Positions 1 to 8,345 of a stretch of DNA of 64,000 nt are shown here, in pieces. How positions within the stretch are numbered: position 1 is the stretch's first letter; the number at the start of each line of letters is the position of its first letter. Source of the stretch: Alphaproteobacteria bacterium (GTDB taxonomy: Bacteria > Pseudomonadota > Alphaproteobacteria > UBA8366); NCBI GenBank assembly GCA_028281325.1, contig JANQKC010000025.1, positions 1 through 64,000 on the forward strand, in the 5' to 3' direction. The translations under genes and the position numbers were made by a program. Under the pieces are notes generated by a model that was given only the letters and a program-made list of their open reading frames with translations, had not been told where the DNA came from and did not search any database.

Positions 1-23
1 GTCCGGGGTTCAGCCACGCCGAC

Positions 24-99
24 GTCCCCTTCGTCTAGTGGCCTAGGACGCCGGCCTCTCACGCCGGAAACAGGGGTTCGACTCCCCTAGGGGACGCCA
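24..99 (+). tRNA. tRNA-Glu (anticodon CTC)
   Basis: A full cloverleaf can be drawn. The acceptor arm pairs GTCCCCT with AGGGGAC, the anticodon stem pairs CCGGC with GCCGG around a loop carrying CTC, and the T arm contains GGTTCGACTCC. The discriminator base is G and CCA is encoded at 97-99. CTC reads GAG, so this is a glutamate tRNA. It lies immediately left of a low-GC accessory block. Confidence 0.95.
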
Positions 100-542
100 A
101 ATTTCCTTCATCCCATCTCTGGTCCCGCTGCTTGCGCGTTCAATGCCGCGACATCGCCATCCTGTTCCACAGGGTGATCATCCCCACCGTCGCCGTCAGC
201 ACGCCGATCTCCTTTTTCCGAAAAGTTCTCCCGCAGCCGGGCGCGGAGGAGGCGAGGGCGCGTTAGATTGGTTCCCGATTGAGCTGCTGCGCAAATCTGC
301 AGAAGGCATCACTGTCGGAGCCTGTCGATAGCACTAAGGGAGCGAAGGAGGTGTGGTTTTGAGTTGCTGGGAGGCACATCATCACCGGATACGCATCGCT
401 GGACGGCACGTTGTGAACACCAGGAATGAGCATAATCGAATTTGCGGAATTTTTGCTTGACCCTTGTAATTTGATTGAATGCCCCCATATCTAGAGTAAT
501 TACTTATATATTTACAATATATTGATTTGCGATCCTTGGTTG
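100..542. other. intergenic region with a gene remnant
   Basis: No intact gene is visible between tRNA-Glu and the MBL-fold gene. Positions 141-247 hold a decayed minus-strand coding fragment, described separately. From about 400 onward the DNA becomes clearly AT-richer, marking the left border of the accessory block. The upstream 450-540 part is AT-rich and could hold the promoter of the MBL gene, but I cannot pick a convincing one. I found no copy of the tRNA 3' end that would act as an attachment site. Confidence 0.5.
141..247 (-). pseudogene. carboxymuconolactone-decarboxylase-like C-terminal fragment, frameshifted
   Basis: Read on the minus strand this fragment encodes the typical C-terminal end of CMD/AhpD-like proteins: an FSEK motif, then a stretch ending LTATVGMITLWNRMAMSRH and a stop. 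An extra base in an A-run (around 215-220) breaks the frame between FSEK and the rest, and the N-terminal part is missing. It is about 85 percent identical at DNA level to 3605-3710 in the same orientation, which lacks the extra base. Both look like remnants of related genes on either side of the accessory block. Confidence 0.6.
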
Positions 543-1688
543 ATGATGGCTCCTTCTGGATTAAAAATATCCAACTCAATTGGCGTTGATATCGAGTTCT
601 TGCCCGTCGGCAAAGGCCAAAAAGCTGGCGACGCAATCGTGATTCGGTACGGAGATCCCGAGAATTATCAAGTTATGGTCGTCGATGGTGGCACTGAAGA
701 GGCAGGCCAGCTTATCGTCGAGTACATAGGCATGTATTGCGGGAACGCTTGTCCAATCGCCCACATTGTGTGTACGCATCCGGATGGTGACCACGCCTCC
801 GGACTACGAACCGTCATTAAGCACCGTCGGGTTCAGAACCTGTGGATTCATCGGCCGTGGTTGTACGCAGAGGCAATAGCATCGCTATTTAGGTCGGCCA
901 ATTGGACTTCCGGCGGACTGGATCGGGCATTGCGGAGCCAATATCCTTTGATAGAAGAACTTGAATCGCTGGCACTCATATCTGGTACTGCGATAAATGC
1001 ACCGTTCGAGGGAGCCACGATAGGCCCTTTCACCGTTTTGTCGCCCTCGACATGGGCTTACGCGCACCTACTCCCACAGTTTCGACGCACTCCGGACTCT
1101 AACGTCGATGCAATAAAGGCCGCGAACATGTGGCTTGGCGAACCAGGGCAGATCGCCACATTATTTGCCGCGGCTGGTGCGAAGGTCGCAAACTGGCTGC
1201 CGGAGTGGTGGGATTTCGAGCTTTTGAGCGAATTTGCTGCGACGTCAGCAGAAAACGAGACTAGTGTCGTACTACACGGTGATTTTGGCACTACATCGGT
1301 CTTGTTGACAGCTGACGCTGGCGTTAACGCTCTTATGTGGGCACACAAATTTGCTGTAGCTCAAGGAATAGACCTGACAAGGACGGCTCTTGTCCAAGTT
1401 CCGCACCACGGCAGCCGCCGGAATGTCACGCCGACCGTCCTCGATTTGATCGTCGGGCCGAAATTACCATCCGGCTCGACCACGAAGAAGATTGCGATAG
1501 TGTCGGCTCCAAAGGATGACGAGGTTCACCCTCGCCGGGTTGTTGCGAATGCCTTTCTTCGTCGCGGAGCACCTGTGTACGCTACACAGGGACGACCGGT
1601 CCGTTGGTATCGTGGAATGGAAGTACGGCCTCACTACACTTCAATGGCCCCTCTTCCTTTTTTTGGGGCTGTCGAGGCCGAAACCTAG
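543..1688 (+). CDS. MBL-fold metallo-hydrolase, ComEC C-terminal-domain-like
   Basis: This 381-residue protein has the metallo-beta-lactamase signature HPDGDH (residues 79-84) after a strand ending VVDGG, and a later PHHGS motif (around 287-291). This pattern is that of the soluble MBL domain of the competence protein ComEC and its stand-alone relatives. No signal peptide or membrane segment is evident, so it is probably cytoplasmic. ATG codons at 543 and 546 are preferred; a TTG at 522 is possible. It is the first of three same-strand genes and is followed within about 30 bp by a membrane protein gene. Base composition is AT-richer than the chromosome around it. Substrate unknown; nucleic acid or nucleotide hydrolysis is plausible from the family. 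A role in phage defence is inference from the company it keeps. Confidence 0.75.
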   Translation: MMAPSGLKISNSIGVDIEFLPVGKGQKAGDAIVIRYGDPENYQVMVVDGGTEEAGQLIVEYIGMYCGNACPIAHIVCTHPDGDHASGLRTVIKHRRVQNLWIHRPWLYAEAIASLFRSANWTSGGLDRALRSQYPLIEELESLALISGTAINAPFEGATIGPFTVLSPSTWAYAHLLPQFRRTPDSNVDAIKAANMWLGEPGQIATLFAAAGAKVANWLPEWWDFELLSEFAATSAENETSVVLHGDFGTTSVLLTADAGVNALMWAHKFAVAQGIDLTRTALVQVPHHGSRRNVTPTVLDLIVGPKLPSGSTTKKIAIVSAPKDDEVHPRRVVANAFLRRGAPVYATQGRPVRWYRGMEVRPHYTSMAPLPFFGAVEAET

Positions 1689-1717
1689 GAGAGAAGGAGT
1701 GTTGGGCAGGAAGGATC

Positions 1718-2344
1718 GTGAACGAAGGTAAATTCGACGCATATGCCTATGTCGGAGTGATCGCGCCTGGAACCGTGTTGGCATTCGGCGGCTTATCGGT
1801 TTTTCCGGATTTGAGTCCCTTCTCGTCTAAGGCCACTTTTACCGTTGGTGATTTTGGCCTTTTCCTTCTGATCGCTTTTGTCCTTGGACACTTGGTTCAG
1901 TCCGTCGGCAATGTTGTAGAAAATTTGTGGTGGTTTCCATTCGGAGGCATGCCGACCAACTGGGTCCTAGAGAAGCCTGACAGACTTCTCGCAGCGTCTC
2001 AGGTTGAGAATCTGAACGCTAAACTTGCGACCGACTTCGGCATCGAAAACGGGTTGCTCAGCCTCAGTAAGCACAACTGGATTCCGATTACCCGCCAAGT
2101 CTATGCGAAGGTCAACGCCGCCGGCCGTTCGGGGCGCGCCGACACCTTTAACCAGATCTACGGGTTGACGCGGGGCGTCTCGGCTTCGTTTTTTGCTTTG
2201 GCGATCGTCGTCCTAGCTGTCGACGTTAATGATTGGAAGACTGCGCTAATTCTCACGATCCTCGGAATGGTAGCATTGACCAGAATGCACCGATTCGGGA
2301 AGCATTACGCCCGTGAAGTATTTGTCCAGTATTTGGATTTGTGA
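1718..2344 (+). CDS. predicted membrane protein of unknown function
   Basis: I do not recognise the family. From a GTG start at 1718, preceded by AGGAAGG, the product is 208 residues. There is a hydrophobic segment near residues 12-25, a second near 40-60 and a hairpin-like pair of hydrophobic segments near 155-190 (rich in FFALAIVV and LILTILGMV), leaving a central soluble stretch of about 90 residues. The upstream frame is open further, but the Shine-Dalgarno spacing favours 1718. It sits between the MBL-fold and DUF4062 genes with short gaps and the same AT-rich composition, so the three probably move and act together. Confidence 0.6.
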   Translation: MNEGKFDAYAYVGVIAPGTVLAFGGLSVFPDLSPFSSKATFTVGDFGLFLLIAFVLGHLVQSVGNVVENLWWFPFGGMPTNWVLEKPDRLLAASQVENLNAKLATDFGIENGLLSLSKHNWIPITRQVYAKVNAAGRSGRADTFNQIYGLTRGVSASFFALAIVVLAVDVNDWKTALILTILGMVALTRMHRFGKHYAREVFVQYLDL

Positions 2345-2393
2345 GTGACTACCATGTGCCGATATGGGCACCGTAACCTAATCTTGGAGTGAG

Positions 2394-3317
2394 ATGCCTC
2401 AGACAACCACCCTATATCGAGTACTGATTGCGTCACCGTCGGACGTAAAGAAGGAAAGGTCGATCATACCTGAGGTGATCGCTGCCTGGAACGCGACTTT
2501 CATCGACGAGTATGATGCGGTGCTGCACCCTGTTTTGTGGGAAACCTCTGTATATCCGGAGATGGGTGAGCGGCCTCAGGCTATCGTTAATAAGCAAATC
2601 GTTGATCGTTGCGACATTTTGGTGGGTGTCTTTTGGACGAGGCTTGGAACGCCGACGGGTGTAGCGGAATCGGGAACCGTGGAGGAGGTTGACGAATTTT
2701 TGAATAGCGGAAGACCGGTCATGCTGTATTTTTCGCAAGAGCCGGTGGCACTTCAGAGCATCGATACCGAACAATTGGAATCGGTCAAACAGTTCAAAGC
2801 AAAATGCATGGGCCAAGGCATCGTTTCAGAGTATGAAACAATCCATGAGCTTCGGGAAAAAATTACGCATGATCTCTCAAGAGCCATGCAAGTATTACAG
2901 GATAACGCAGGTGCGAAACCCTCTGATACGGAGATGGGTGCAGTCGAAAACCATCTTGTTACCCTGAGGTCATTTGTTTCTGAATTTGGGCGATTCTATC
3001 GTCGACTTGATTCTGAATGGCAAGCCGAGAGGGATAGCGAACCGCTTAGCATCGACGAGGGCAAGTATATTTTGGAGCGTGCGTGTGATGACTTGCTCGA
3101 CTACAAGTCGGACGTTGCGCAGGATCGAGACGGCAAATTGTCGAAGCTACTAGGCGAAGTGATCCAGGAATTAAAGGCCCTTCAACAGCACCAAGTGTAT
3201 ATTGATGGTGGCATTTCGTATCGGCAATTTTGGCAAGATGGTACTGTCACGATTGATAAAATCAAGGACGCGGTTGGCTTACTAGAAAGCGCGCTTGCGA
3301 AATCTGAGGTGCCATAA
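2394..3317 (+). CDS. DUF4062 domain protein
   Basis: The first 170 residues of this 307-residue protein match the DUF4062 pattern: an opening strand RVLIASPSDVKKER, a WETSVYPEMGERPQ stretch, then DRCDILVGVFWTRLGTPTG and ESGTVEEVDEF. The layout resembles Rossmann-like TIR or deoxyribosyltransferase folds that bind NAD or nucleotides; that link is fold-level inference. The remainder (about 175-307) is a charged helical region that could be an oligomerisation or sensor domain. The ATG follows a weak purine-rich site. It is the last gene of the accessory block; proteins of this kind are often seen in variable or defence-rich loci. Confidence 0.75.
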   Translation: MPQTTTLYRVLIASPSDVKKERSIIPEVIAAWNATFIDEYDAVLHPVLWETSVYPEMGERPQAIVNKQIVDRCDILVGVFWTRLGTPTGVAESGTVEEVDEFLNSGRPVMLYFSQEPVALQSIDTEQLESVKQFKAKCMGQGIVSEYETIHELREKITHDLSRAMQVLQDNAGAKPSDTEMGAVENHLVTLRSFVSEFGRFYRRLDSEWQAERDSEPLSIDEGKYILERACDDLLDYKSDVAQDRDGKLSKLLGEVIQELKALQQHQVYIDGGISYRQFWQDGTVTIDKIKDAVGLLESALAKSEVP

Positions 3318-3891
3318 ATATGTCCCTTTGGCAGATTGGAGTTTTTCCGGTTCCATATGGGACATGAGAGACAGTATCTGCGTATCGTTCCGAACAGATT
3401 CCCGGCTACTGAATCGCCACGCTTAGTCGAACCAGCCCGAGCTATTCGTATCTCCAAACCGACTTTGAAAATAATCCCAAATCAAACCTATAAATAGATT
3501 GCCTCCATGCCGAATGACATGGACTTCCTGATTTCGAGGTGCGTCTACATACATTCTTTAAGTTTTCTCACGACATCCGAAAGCCATCATGGCCGCCCAC
3601 CCCTCAATGCCGCGAGATCGCGATCCCGTTCCACAGGTTGATCATCCCCACTGTTGCGGTCAGGACGCCGATCTCCTTCTCCGAGAAATGCCCCCATAGC
3701 CGAGCGCGGAGTGTCGTCAGGTCGGTCTTGGGATCGAGGGCGCCGAGGGCGGCGCTATTTTGACCATCGTCACCCGCCGGAGTCTCACAGAACGGGTGGA
3801 TCTCTGCGATTAGACTGGTCAATCCTGTTATCCTTGGCTAAGTCTAGAACCAAGACCGCGTATGACACCTGCAATTTCGAAGGCTTGGCCC
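3318..3891. other. intergenic right border of the accessory block
   Basis: The stretch 3318-3600 is AT-rich and holds no gene I can support. From about 3600 the composition returns to that of the chromosome, and 3605-3822 is a minus-strand gene remnant similar to the one at 141-247. The promoter for the glyoxalase II gene probably lies in 3823-3890. I see no integrase, transposase or terminal inverted repeat. Confidence 0.5.
3605..3822 (-). pseudogene. truncated carboxymuconolactone-decarboxylase-like fragment
   Basis: The minus strand encodes up to 72 residues ending in FSEKEIGVLTATVGMINLWN plus GIAISRH and a stop, the usual C-terminal signature of CMD/AhpD-like proteins. Full-length members have 150 or more residues and a CxxC-type active site, absent here. 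Residues before the match do not look like the family, so the gene is cut. The segment 3605-3710 is a diverged direct copy of 141-247; here the reading frame is still open. Confidence 0.55.
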
Positions 3892-4659
3892 ATGCCCCTG
3901 CAAATTCATCAGTTCCCGTGTCGAGAGGACAATTACGGCTTCCTGGCGCATGATCCCGAGTCGGGATCGACCGCGTGCATCGACACGCCCGACGCCGACG
4001 CCACCAACGCCGCGCTGGAAGAGAAGGGCTGGCGGCTGACCCACATCCTGAATACGCATCATCATGGCGATCACACCGGCGCGAACCTGCCGCTTAAGGA
4101 GCAATGGGGGTGTACGATCGTGGGGGCCGCCAACGATGCCGAGCGCATTCCGGGGATCGATGTGCGGGTGTCGGAGGGGGACGAGTATACGTTCGGCTCC
4201 ATGACGGCCCAGGTGTTCGAGGTGCCCGGTCATACGTCCGGACACATTGCGTATTACTTCGCGAGCGAGGGCGTCGCATTCGTCGGGGATACGTTGTTTG
4301 CGCTTGGCTGCGGCCGCCTGTTCGAAGGGACCCCCGCGATGATGTGGAGCAGCTTGCAGAAGCTCATGGCGCTCCCCGACGACACCGTTGTGTACTGTGC
4401 GCACGAATACACGCAGGCGAACGCCCAGTTCGCGCTGTCGGTCGAGCCCGGCAATGAACGCCTGGTGGCGCGCAGTAAGGAAATCGATGAGTTGCGCGCG
4501 CGAGGCTTGCCGACCGTGCCGACGACGATCGGCCTGGAGCGCGCCACGAATCCGTTTGTGCGCCCGATGAGCGAGAATCTTCAGGCGACGATTGGCTTGA
4601 GCGGGGCCGACCTGGTGGCGGTGTTCGCCGAGACCCGAAAGCGCAAGGACAACTTTTAA
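3892..4659 (+). CDS. gloB: hydroxyacylglutathione hydrolase (glyoxalase II)
   Basis: This enzyme hydrolyses S-lactoylglutathione to lactate and glutathione, the second step of methylglyoxal detoxification in the cytoplasm. The 255-residue product begins MPLQIHQFPC, a common start for the family, has the binuclear metal motif THHHGDHTG, then PGHTSGHIAYY, GDTLFALGCGRLFEGTP and HEYTQANAQFAL. The C-terminal substrate-binding part includes NPFVRP. An earlier in-frame ATG at 3862 would add ten residues unlike the family, so 3892 is chosen. Length is normal. It is monocistronic, and a stem AGCGCC/GGCGCT (4664-4683) follows the stop. Confidence 0.95.
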   Translation: MPLQIHQFPCREDNYGFLAHDPESGSTACIDTPDADATNAALEEKGWRLTHILNTHHHGDHTGANLPLKEQWGCTIVGAANDAERIPGIDVRVSEGDEYTFGSMTAQVFEVPGHTSGHIAYYFASEGVAFVGDTLFALGCGRLFEGTPAMMWSSLQKLMALPDDTVVYCAHEYTQANAQFALSVEPGNERLVARSKEIDELRARGLPTVPTTIGLERATNPFVRPMSENLQATIGLSGADLVAVFAETRKRKDNF

Positions 4660-4663
4660 GCAC

Positions 4664-4683
4664 AGCGCCTTACCCGCGGCGCT
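4664..4683 (+). terminator. weak hairpin after gloB
   Basis: AGCGCC (4664-4669) can pair with GGCGCT (4678-4683) across an eight-base loop just after the gloB stop. Only a short T stretch follows, so it may be a weak or factor-assisted terminator. Confidence 0.35.
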
Positions 4684-4703
4684 TTGCGCTCGAAACGCAC
4701 CCG

Positions 4704-4922
4704 CTATTTCCCTAGGCGTTTCCGCTCCGTTCGTTGCGGGACGCTCTCGCGGCTTGGCGGTACGCGGACCGTTCGGAGGGCGTCCTCCCCGGGCGGATGC
4801 GCCGGCACGGTCAAGGCCGCTTGGAGCATAAGGGTGCCGGCGAGCAGGATGACGAGGCCACCAAGGACACCGACCAGATCGACCGCGACGGCAAGTCGCG
4901 CCGTCCGACCCGGCACGGGCAC
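4704..4922 (-). CDS. possible small membrane protein
   Basis: A 72-residue frame starting with GTG has one long hydrophobic stretch (about residues 11-36, including LGGLVILLAGTLMLQAAL) followed by a basic, proline-rich tail. It would be a single-pass membrane protein. There is no clear ribosome-binding site and open frames are common by chance at this GC, so the call is weak. It sits downstream of the globin gene on the same strand. Confidence 0.25.
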   Translation of the reverse strand: MPVPGRTARLAVAVDLVGVLGGLVILLAGTLMLQAALTVPAHPPGEDALRTVRVPPSRESVPQRTERKRLGK

Positions 4923-5041
4923 CGCGCGGGCGCAGGCCGATCGAAGCGACAGTGCCCGGATTGCCCCCTCAAATCACCGGCGGCCCGACCACACCGTTGA
5001 TGGGGTGGTTTCGCCGGACCGTCAGCGGAAACGGACGCCGG

Positions 5042-5452
5042 TTAGGCGATGTGCCGTTCCGCGGCGTCGATCATGGTCGTAGACAGCAGGGTATAGGTGT
5101 CGGTCCAGGCTTTCCGGACATCATCGGTGAACTGCTCGCCGAGGCCTTTTTCCAGCGTCCACAGCAGCGCCGCGCCGACCGTGTCGTAATGGTCCCGCGT
5201 CACGCCGTAATCGACATGGCGGATGCCCAAGTCCTGCACCGCCGGGACGATCGCGTCGAGATCGTTCAGGCCGTCCACGGCGACGGCGATCATATCCATC
5301 AGCTTTTCGCCCTGCGCCTTCATGTCCCCCTTGAAGAGCGGGCGCAGGCTCGGGTCCAGTTCGAAGAGCCGGCCGTAGAAAAGCTCCGCCGCGGCGTCGG
5401 TCGGCACGCATTCGAAGCTTTTCTGAACGAGTGAAATCTGGTCGGGAGTCAT
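5042..5452 (-). CDS. single-domain bacterial globin
   Basis: The 136-residue product is a globin of the Vitreoscilla haemoglobin/flavohaemoglobin type, without the reductase domain. It opens with MTPDQISLVQKSFE, typical of the A helix, and has the proximal haem histidine in GIRHVDYGV, followed by the G/H-helix region ALLWTLEKGLGEQF. Likely roles are oxygen delivery, nitric oxide dioxygenation or redox sensing in the cytoplasm. It is transcribed alone, divergent from the 2-hydroxyacid dehydrogenase gene across a 221-bp gap. Length fits single-domain globins. Confidence 0.9.
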   Translation of the reverse strand: MTPDQISLVQKSFECVPTDAAAELFYGRLFELDPSLRPLFKGDMKAQGEKLMDMIAVAVDGLNDLDAIVPAVQDLGIRHVDYGVTRDHYDTVGAALLWTLEKGLGEQFTDDVRKAWTDTYTLLSTTMIDAAERHIA

Positions 5453-5673
5453 TGGCGGTTTCCTTCCTTGCGTCGGGCGCCGGCCATCGGGCGGCCCGTT
5501 TATCGCGAGCGAGGGTAAAGGCCGGCTGTGTCCCGCGCATTTCCGGCAATCCCGGATTTTGTTTCAATTGTTTCACGGCGACGAGGGGCCACCGGCTTGG
5601 CCCGGGGCGGCCGGAGCCGGTACAAAGGCGCATGCGCCGCCCATCCGACCACCGTTGAAGGACGTTCGAAGTC

Positions 5674-6648
5674 ATGAAAATCAGCATCCTGGACGACTAT
5701 CACGACACCGTTCGCACGCTCGACTGCTTCCGCAAGCTGGACGGGCATGACGTCACGATCTGGAACGACCACGTGCAGGATACCGACGCCCTGGCCGAGC
5801 GGCTGGCGGATACCGAAGCGCTGGTGCTGATCCGCGAACGGACGCATATCCGCGCGCCGTTGCTGGACCGCCTACCGACGCTCAAGCTGATCAGCCAGCG
5901 CAGCGTCTACCCGCATATCGACATCGCGGACTGCACGCGTCTCGGCGTGATCGTCTCGTCGAGCCAGCATCCGGGCACGCCGTCCTACGCCACGGCGGAG
6001 CTCACCTGGGGGCTGATCCTGGCGTCGATGCGGCAGATCCCGCAGCAGATGGCGTCGATGCGCCGGGGCGCGTGGCAGATCGGCGTGGGGAATACGATCC
6101 GCCATAAGACCATCGGCCTGTATGGCTACGGCCGGATCAGCAAGGCGGTCGCCGAATACGCGACGGTTTTCGGGCTGAAAGTGCTGGTCTGGGCGCGGGA
6201 GGAGTCGCGGGCCCGGGCGCGGGCCGACGGCTACGCCACCGCCGAGACCAAGGAGGCCTTCTTCGAAAGCTGCGACATTCTCAGCCTGCATATGCGCCTC
6301 GTCGATGCGACGCGCGGTATCGTCACCGCCGACGATCTGGCGCGGATGAAGCCGACCGCGCTGCTCGTCAACACCAGCCGCGCGCCGCTGATCGAGGCCG
6401 GGGCGTTGGTCGACGCCTTGCGCGCCGGGCGGCCCGGCATGGCGGCGGTCGACGTCTATGAGGAGGAGCCCGTGCTCGACCCGAATCATCCGTTGCTGAC
6501 GATGGACAACGTGATCTGCACGCCGCATATCGGCTATGTGACGCGCGACGAGTATGAAATCCAATTCACCGATATCTTCGACCAGATTCTCGCCTATGCG
6601 GAGGGGACGCCGAGCAACGTGGTCAACCCGGACGTGTTGCGCGGGTAG
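5674..6648 (+). CDS. D-2-hydroxyacid dehydrogenase (NAD-dependent)
   Basis: This 324-residue protein belongs to the D-isomer 2-hydroxyacid dehydrogenases, which interconvert 2-keto acids and D-2-hydroxy acids. The Rossmann nucleotide-binding loop is [12 protein letters not shown] (about residues 148-159); the catalytic arginine lies in [11 protein letters not shown], the acidic partner in DVYEEEP and the histidine in CTPHIGYVT. Overall it is closest in feel to phosphoglycerate dehydrogenase-like members, but the substrate cannot be told from sequence. No partner gene adjoins, so it is probably a single-gene unit. Confidence 0.9.
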   Translation: MKISILDDYHDTVRTLDCFRKLDGHDVTIWNDHVQDTDALAERLADTEALVLIRERTHIRAPLLDRLPTLKLISQRSVYPHIDIADCTRLGVIVSSSQHPGTPSYATAELTWGLILASMRQIPQQMASMRRGAWQIGVGNTIRHKTIGLYGYGRISKAVAEYATVFGLKVLVWAREESRARARADGYATAETKEAFFESCDILSLHMRLVDATRGIVTADDLARMKPTALLVNTSRAPLIEAGALVDALRAGRPGMAAVDVYEEEPVLDPNHPLLTMDNVICTPHIGYVTRDEYEIQFTDIFDQILAYAEGTPSNVVNPDVLRG

Positions 6649-6814
6649 GAGAAAACCAGCGTTGCAATAGACACATAACAGTCATGTTTGCGCTGCAACA
6701 ATTGAAACACTTCAAGACATTGTCCGGAAACCTTTAGGTGCCATATTCACTGCGTAAACCGGATTCAACGCATCTCTGCCTTGGATTTGGGCAACGCAGT
6801 GAAGGAGCGAGATC

Positions 6815-6985
6815 ATGCTGGCATTCGTTGGCAAGATGGGACGGGCAATCGCGAGACGGCGGCGGCAACAGGCGGCGATTCGGGAGCTTTCCGCGCTCGA
6901 CGACCGCATGCTTGCCGATCTGGGACTCCGCCGGTCGCAAATCGTTAATTCGGCGATGGGCCACGACCCGTGGCGCCGTTCCTGA
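6815..6985 (+). CDS. DUF1127 small protein
   Basis: A 56-residue basic protein starts at an ATG with a good GAAGGAG site 6-7 bases upstream. It has the DUF1127 core: arginine-rich start, then RELSALDDRMLADLGLRRSQI. Such small proteins are abundant in alphaproteobacteria and some affect RNA turnover and phosphate or stress responses; the role here is unknown. It stands alone between the dehydrogenase and esterase genes. Confidence 0.9.
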   Translation: MLAFVGKMGRAIARRRRQQAAIRELSALDDRMLADLGLRRSQIVNSAMGHDPWRRS

Positions 6986-7075
6986 TCGGTGATATGCCGT
7001 CCGTCGTATAACCGGATATACTCATCGGGCTGACGCCTCCAGTGTCGGAGCGTCGTATCCAGTCAGGAGTCGCTC

Positions 7076-8014
7076 ATGCCCGATGACGTGGTGCTGCATC
7101 CCGAGATGCAGATTCTGATCGATATCAAGAACTCTCTGCCGCCGGCCACGACGATCGAGGAAATGCGCGCCGGCTGGGACGACTACTCGTCCTCGACGCG
7201 CGCGCCCTATCCCGACGGGATGCAGGTCGACGACATCCAGGTACCGCGCGATGGGGGAACCGTACCGGTGCGGGTCTACCGGCCCGCGGCGGCGCCCGAA
7301 ATCGCGCCTGTCGTATTGTACATCCACGGCGGCGGGTTCATGAAAGGCGACCTGGACAGTTCCGATTCGGTGGCGTGGGGCATCTCCCACGAAACCGGTG
7401 CGGTGGTGGCGAGCGTCGACTACCGGCTTGCGCCCGAGAACCCTTATCCCGCCGCCTTCGACGATTGCTATACGGTCCTGACCTATGTCGCCGACGGCGG
7501 TTTGGGCGACGGCGTCGATACCGGCCGGATCGCGGTTTGCGGCGACAGCGCCGGGGGCAATCTGACCGGGGCCGTCTGCCTCGCGGCGCGTGATCGGAAC
7601 GGTCCGAAGATTGCCGCACAGGTGCTGATCTATCCCTGCTTGACGGACGCTTGCGATCTCCCCGCCTATAGTGCGTTTAACGACACGCCGGGCCTGACGT
7701 CGTCATCGATGCAGGCGTATTGGGACTGGTATCTCGCGGGGCAGACACGCCCCTGCACCGATCCGTATGCGGTGCCGCTGAAGGCGGGCGACCTGTCCGG
7801 ATTGCCGCCGGCATTCGTGCATATCGCCGAGATCGACCCGCTGGCCGACGACGGCCGGACCTATGCCGACATGTTGACGGCAGCGGGGATCGAGACACAA
7901 TTCCGCTGCGCGGACGGGATGATCCACGGCTTCCTGCGCTGCCGGCTGCAGGGGAAGGATTCGGCCCGCGAGTTTGCGAGTTTCTGTGGCTTTTTGAAAG
8001 AGAAGCTTGGCTAG
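7076..8014 (+). CDS. alpha/beta hydrolase, hormone-sensitive-lipase (HSL) family esterase
   Basis: This 312-residue cytoplasmic protein has the HSL-family oxyanion motif HGGGF, the nucleophile motif GDSAGG and, near the C-terminus, an acid in EIDPLADDG and a histidine in GMIHGF, completing the catalytic triad. It is expected to hydrolyse short-chain esters. The C-terminus overlaps the start of the HNH-motif gene by eight bases, so the two are probably translated together. Substrate unknown. Confidence 0.92.
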   Translation: MPDDVVLHPEMQILIDIKNSLPPATTIEEMRAGWDDYSSSTRAPYPDGMQVDDIQVPRDGGTVPVRVYRPAAAPEIAPVVLYIHGGGFMKGDLDSSDSVAWGISHETGAVVASVDYRLAPENPYPAAFDDCYTVLTYVADGGLGDGVDTGRIAVCGDSAGGNLTGAVCLAARDRNGPKIAAQVLIYPCLTDACDLPAYSAFNDTPGLTSSSMQAYWDWYLAGQTRPCTDPYAVPLKAGDLSGLPPAFVHIAEIDPLADDGRTYADMLTAAGIETQFRCADGMIHGFLRCRLQGKDSAREFASFCGFLKEKLG

Positions 8015-8336
8015 CGGCGACGATCTCGGCCCGTGTCCTGTCTGCGGACGCCGGATGATCGACGGCCCGAGCGTCAATCGTCATCATTGGGTGCCGAAGT
8101 CGAAGGGCGGTCGCGAGGCCGCCCCGATACATGTCGTTTGTCATCGGATGCTGCATCGCGTATTCAGCGAGGCCGATTTGGCGTCCACCTATCGCACGCC
8201 GGAAGCGGTGCGGTCGCAGCCCGAGATGGCGCGTTTCGTTGCCTGGGTGCGCCGAAAACCTGTCGAATTCGTGGATTGGCCCGATGCGCCGGCGGGGCGG
8301 GAAAAACGGCGCCCGCACCGCCGGCGGAAGGGTTAG
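8007..8336 (+). CDS. small HNH-motif protein
   Basis: The 109-residue product has a zinc-ribbon-like CPVCGRRM, then HHWVPKSKGG and HVVCHRMLHR, the core of a small HNH-nuclease family, followed by TPEAVRSQPEMARFVAWVRRKP and a basic tail. The only start that retains the first Cys pair is a TTG at 8007, overlapping the esterase gene end. Related small HNH proteins are common chromosomal genes in proteobacteria and need not be mobile; the true substrate is unknown. Confidence 0.75.
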   Translation: MASGDDLGPCPVCGRRMIDGPSVNRHHWVPKSKGGREAAPIHVVCHRMLHRVFSEADLASTYRTPEAVRSQPEMARFVAWVRRKPVEFVDWPDAPAGREKRRPHRRRKG

Positions 8337-8345
8337 GTCGGACTT

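Larger units (their letters stand above)
4660..5041. other. gap between gloB and globin gene
   Basis: These 382 bases lie between two convergent genes. Apart from the hairpin right after gloB and one doubtful minus-strand frame (4704-4922) I see no gene, RNA or repeat. Composition is normal for the chromosome. Confidence 0.4.

Noticed and set aside
24-3604. tRNA-Glu-integrated mobile element with attachment sites
   Set aside because: There is no integrase and I found no repeat of the tRNA 3' end; the flanking repeats are diverged coding fragments, not att sites.
8007-8336. Homing endonuclease or restriction enzyme
   Set aside because: The HNH-motif protein is small, belongs to a common chromosomal family, has no methylase partner and no intron or intein nearby.
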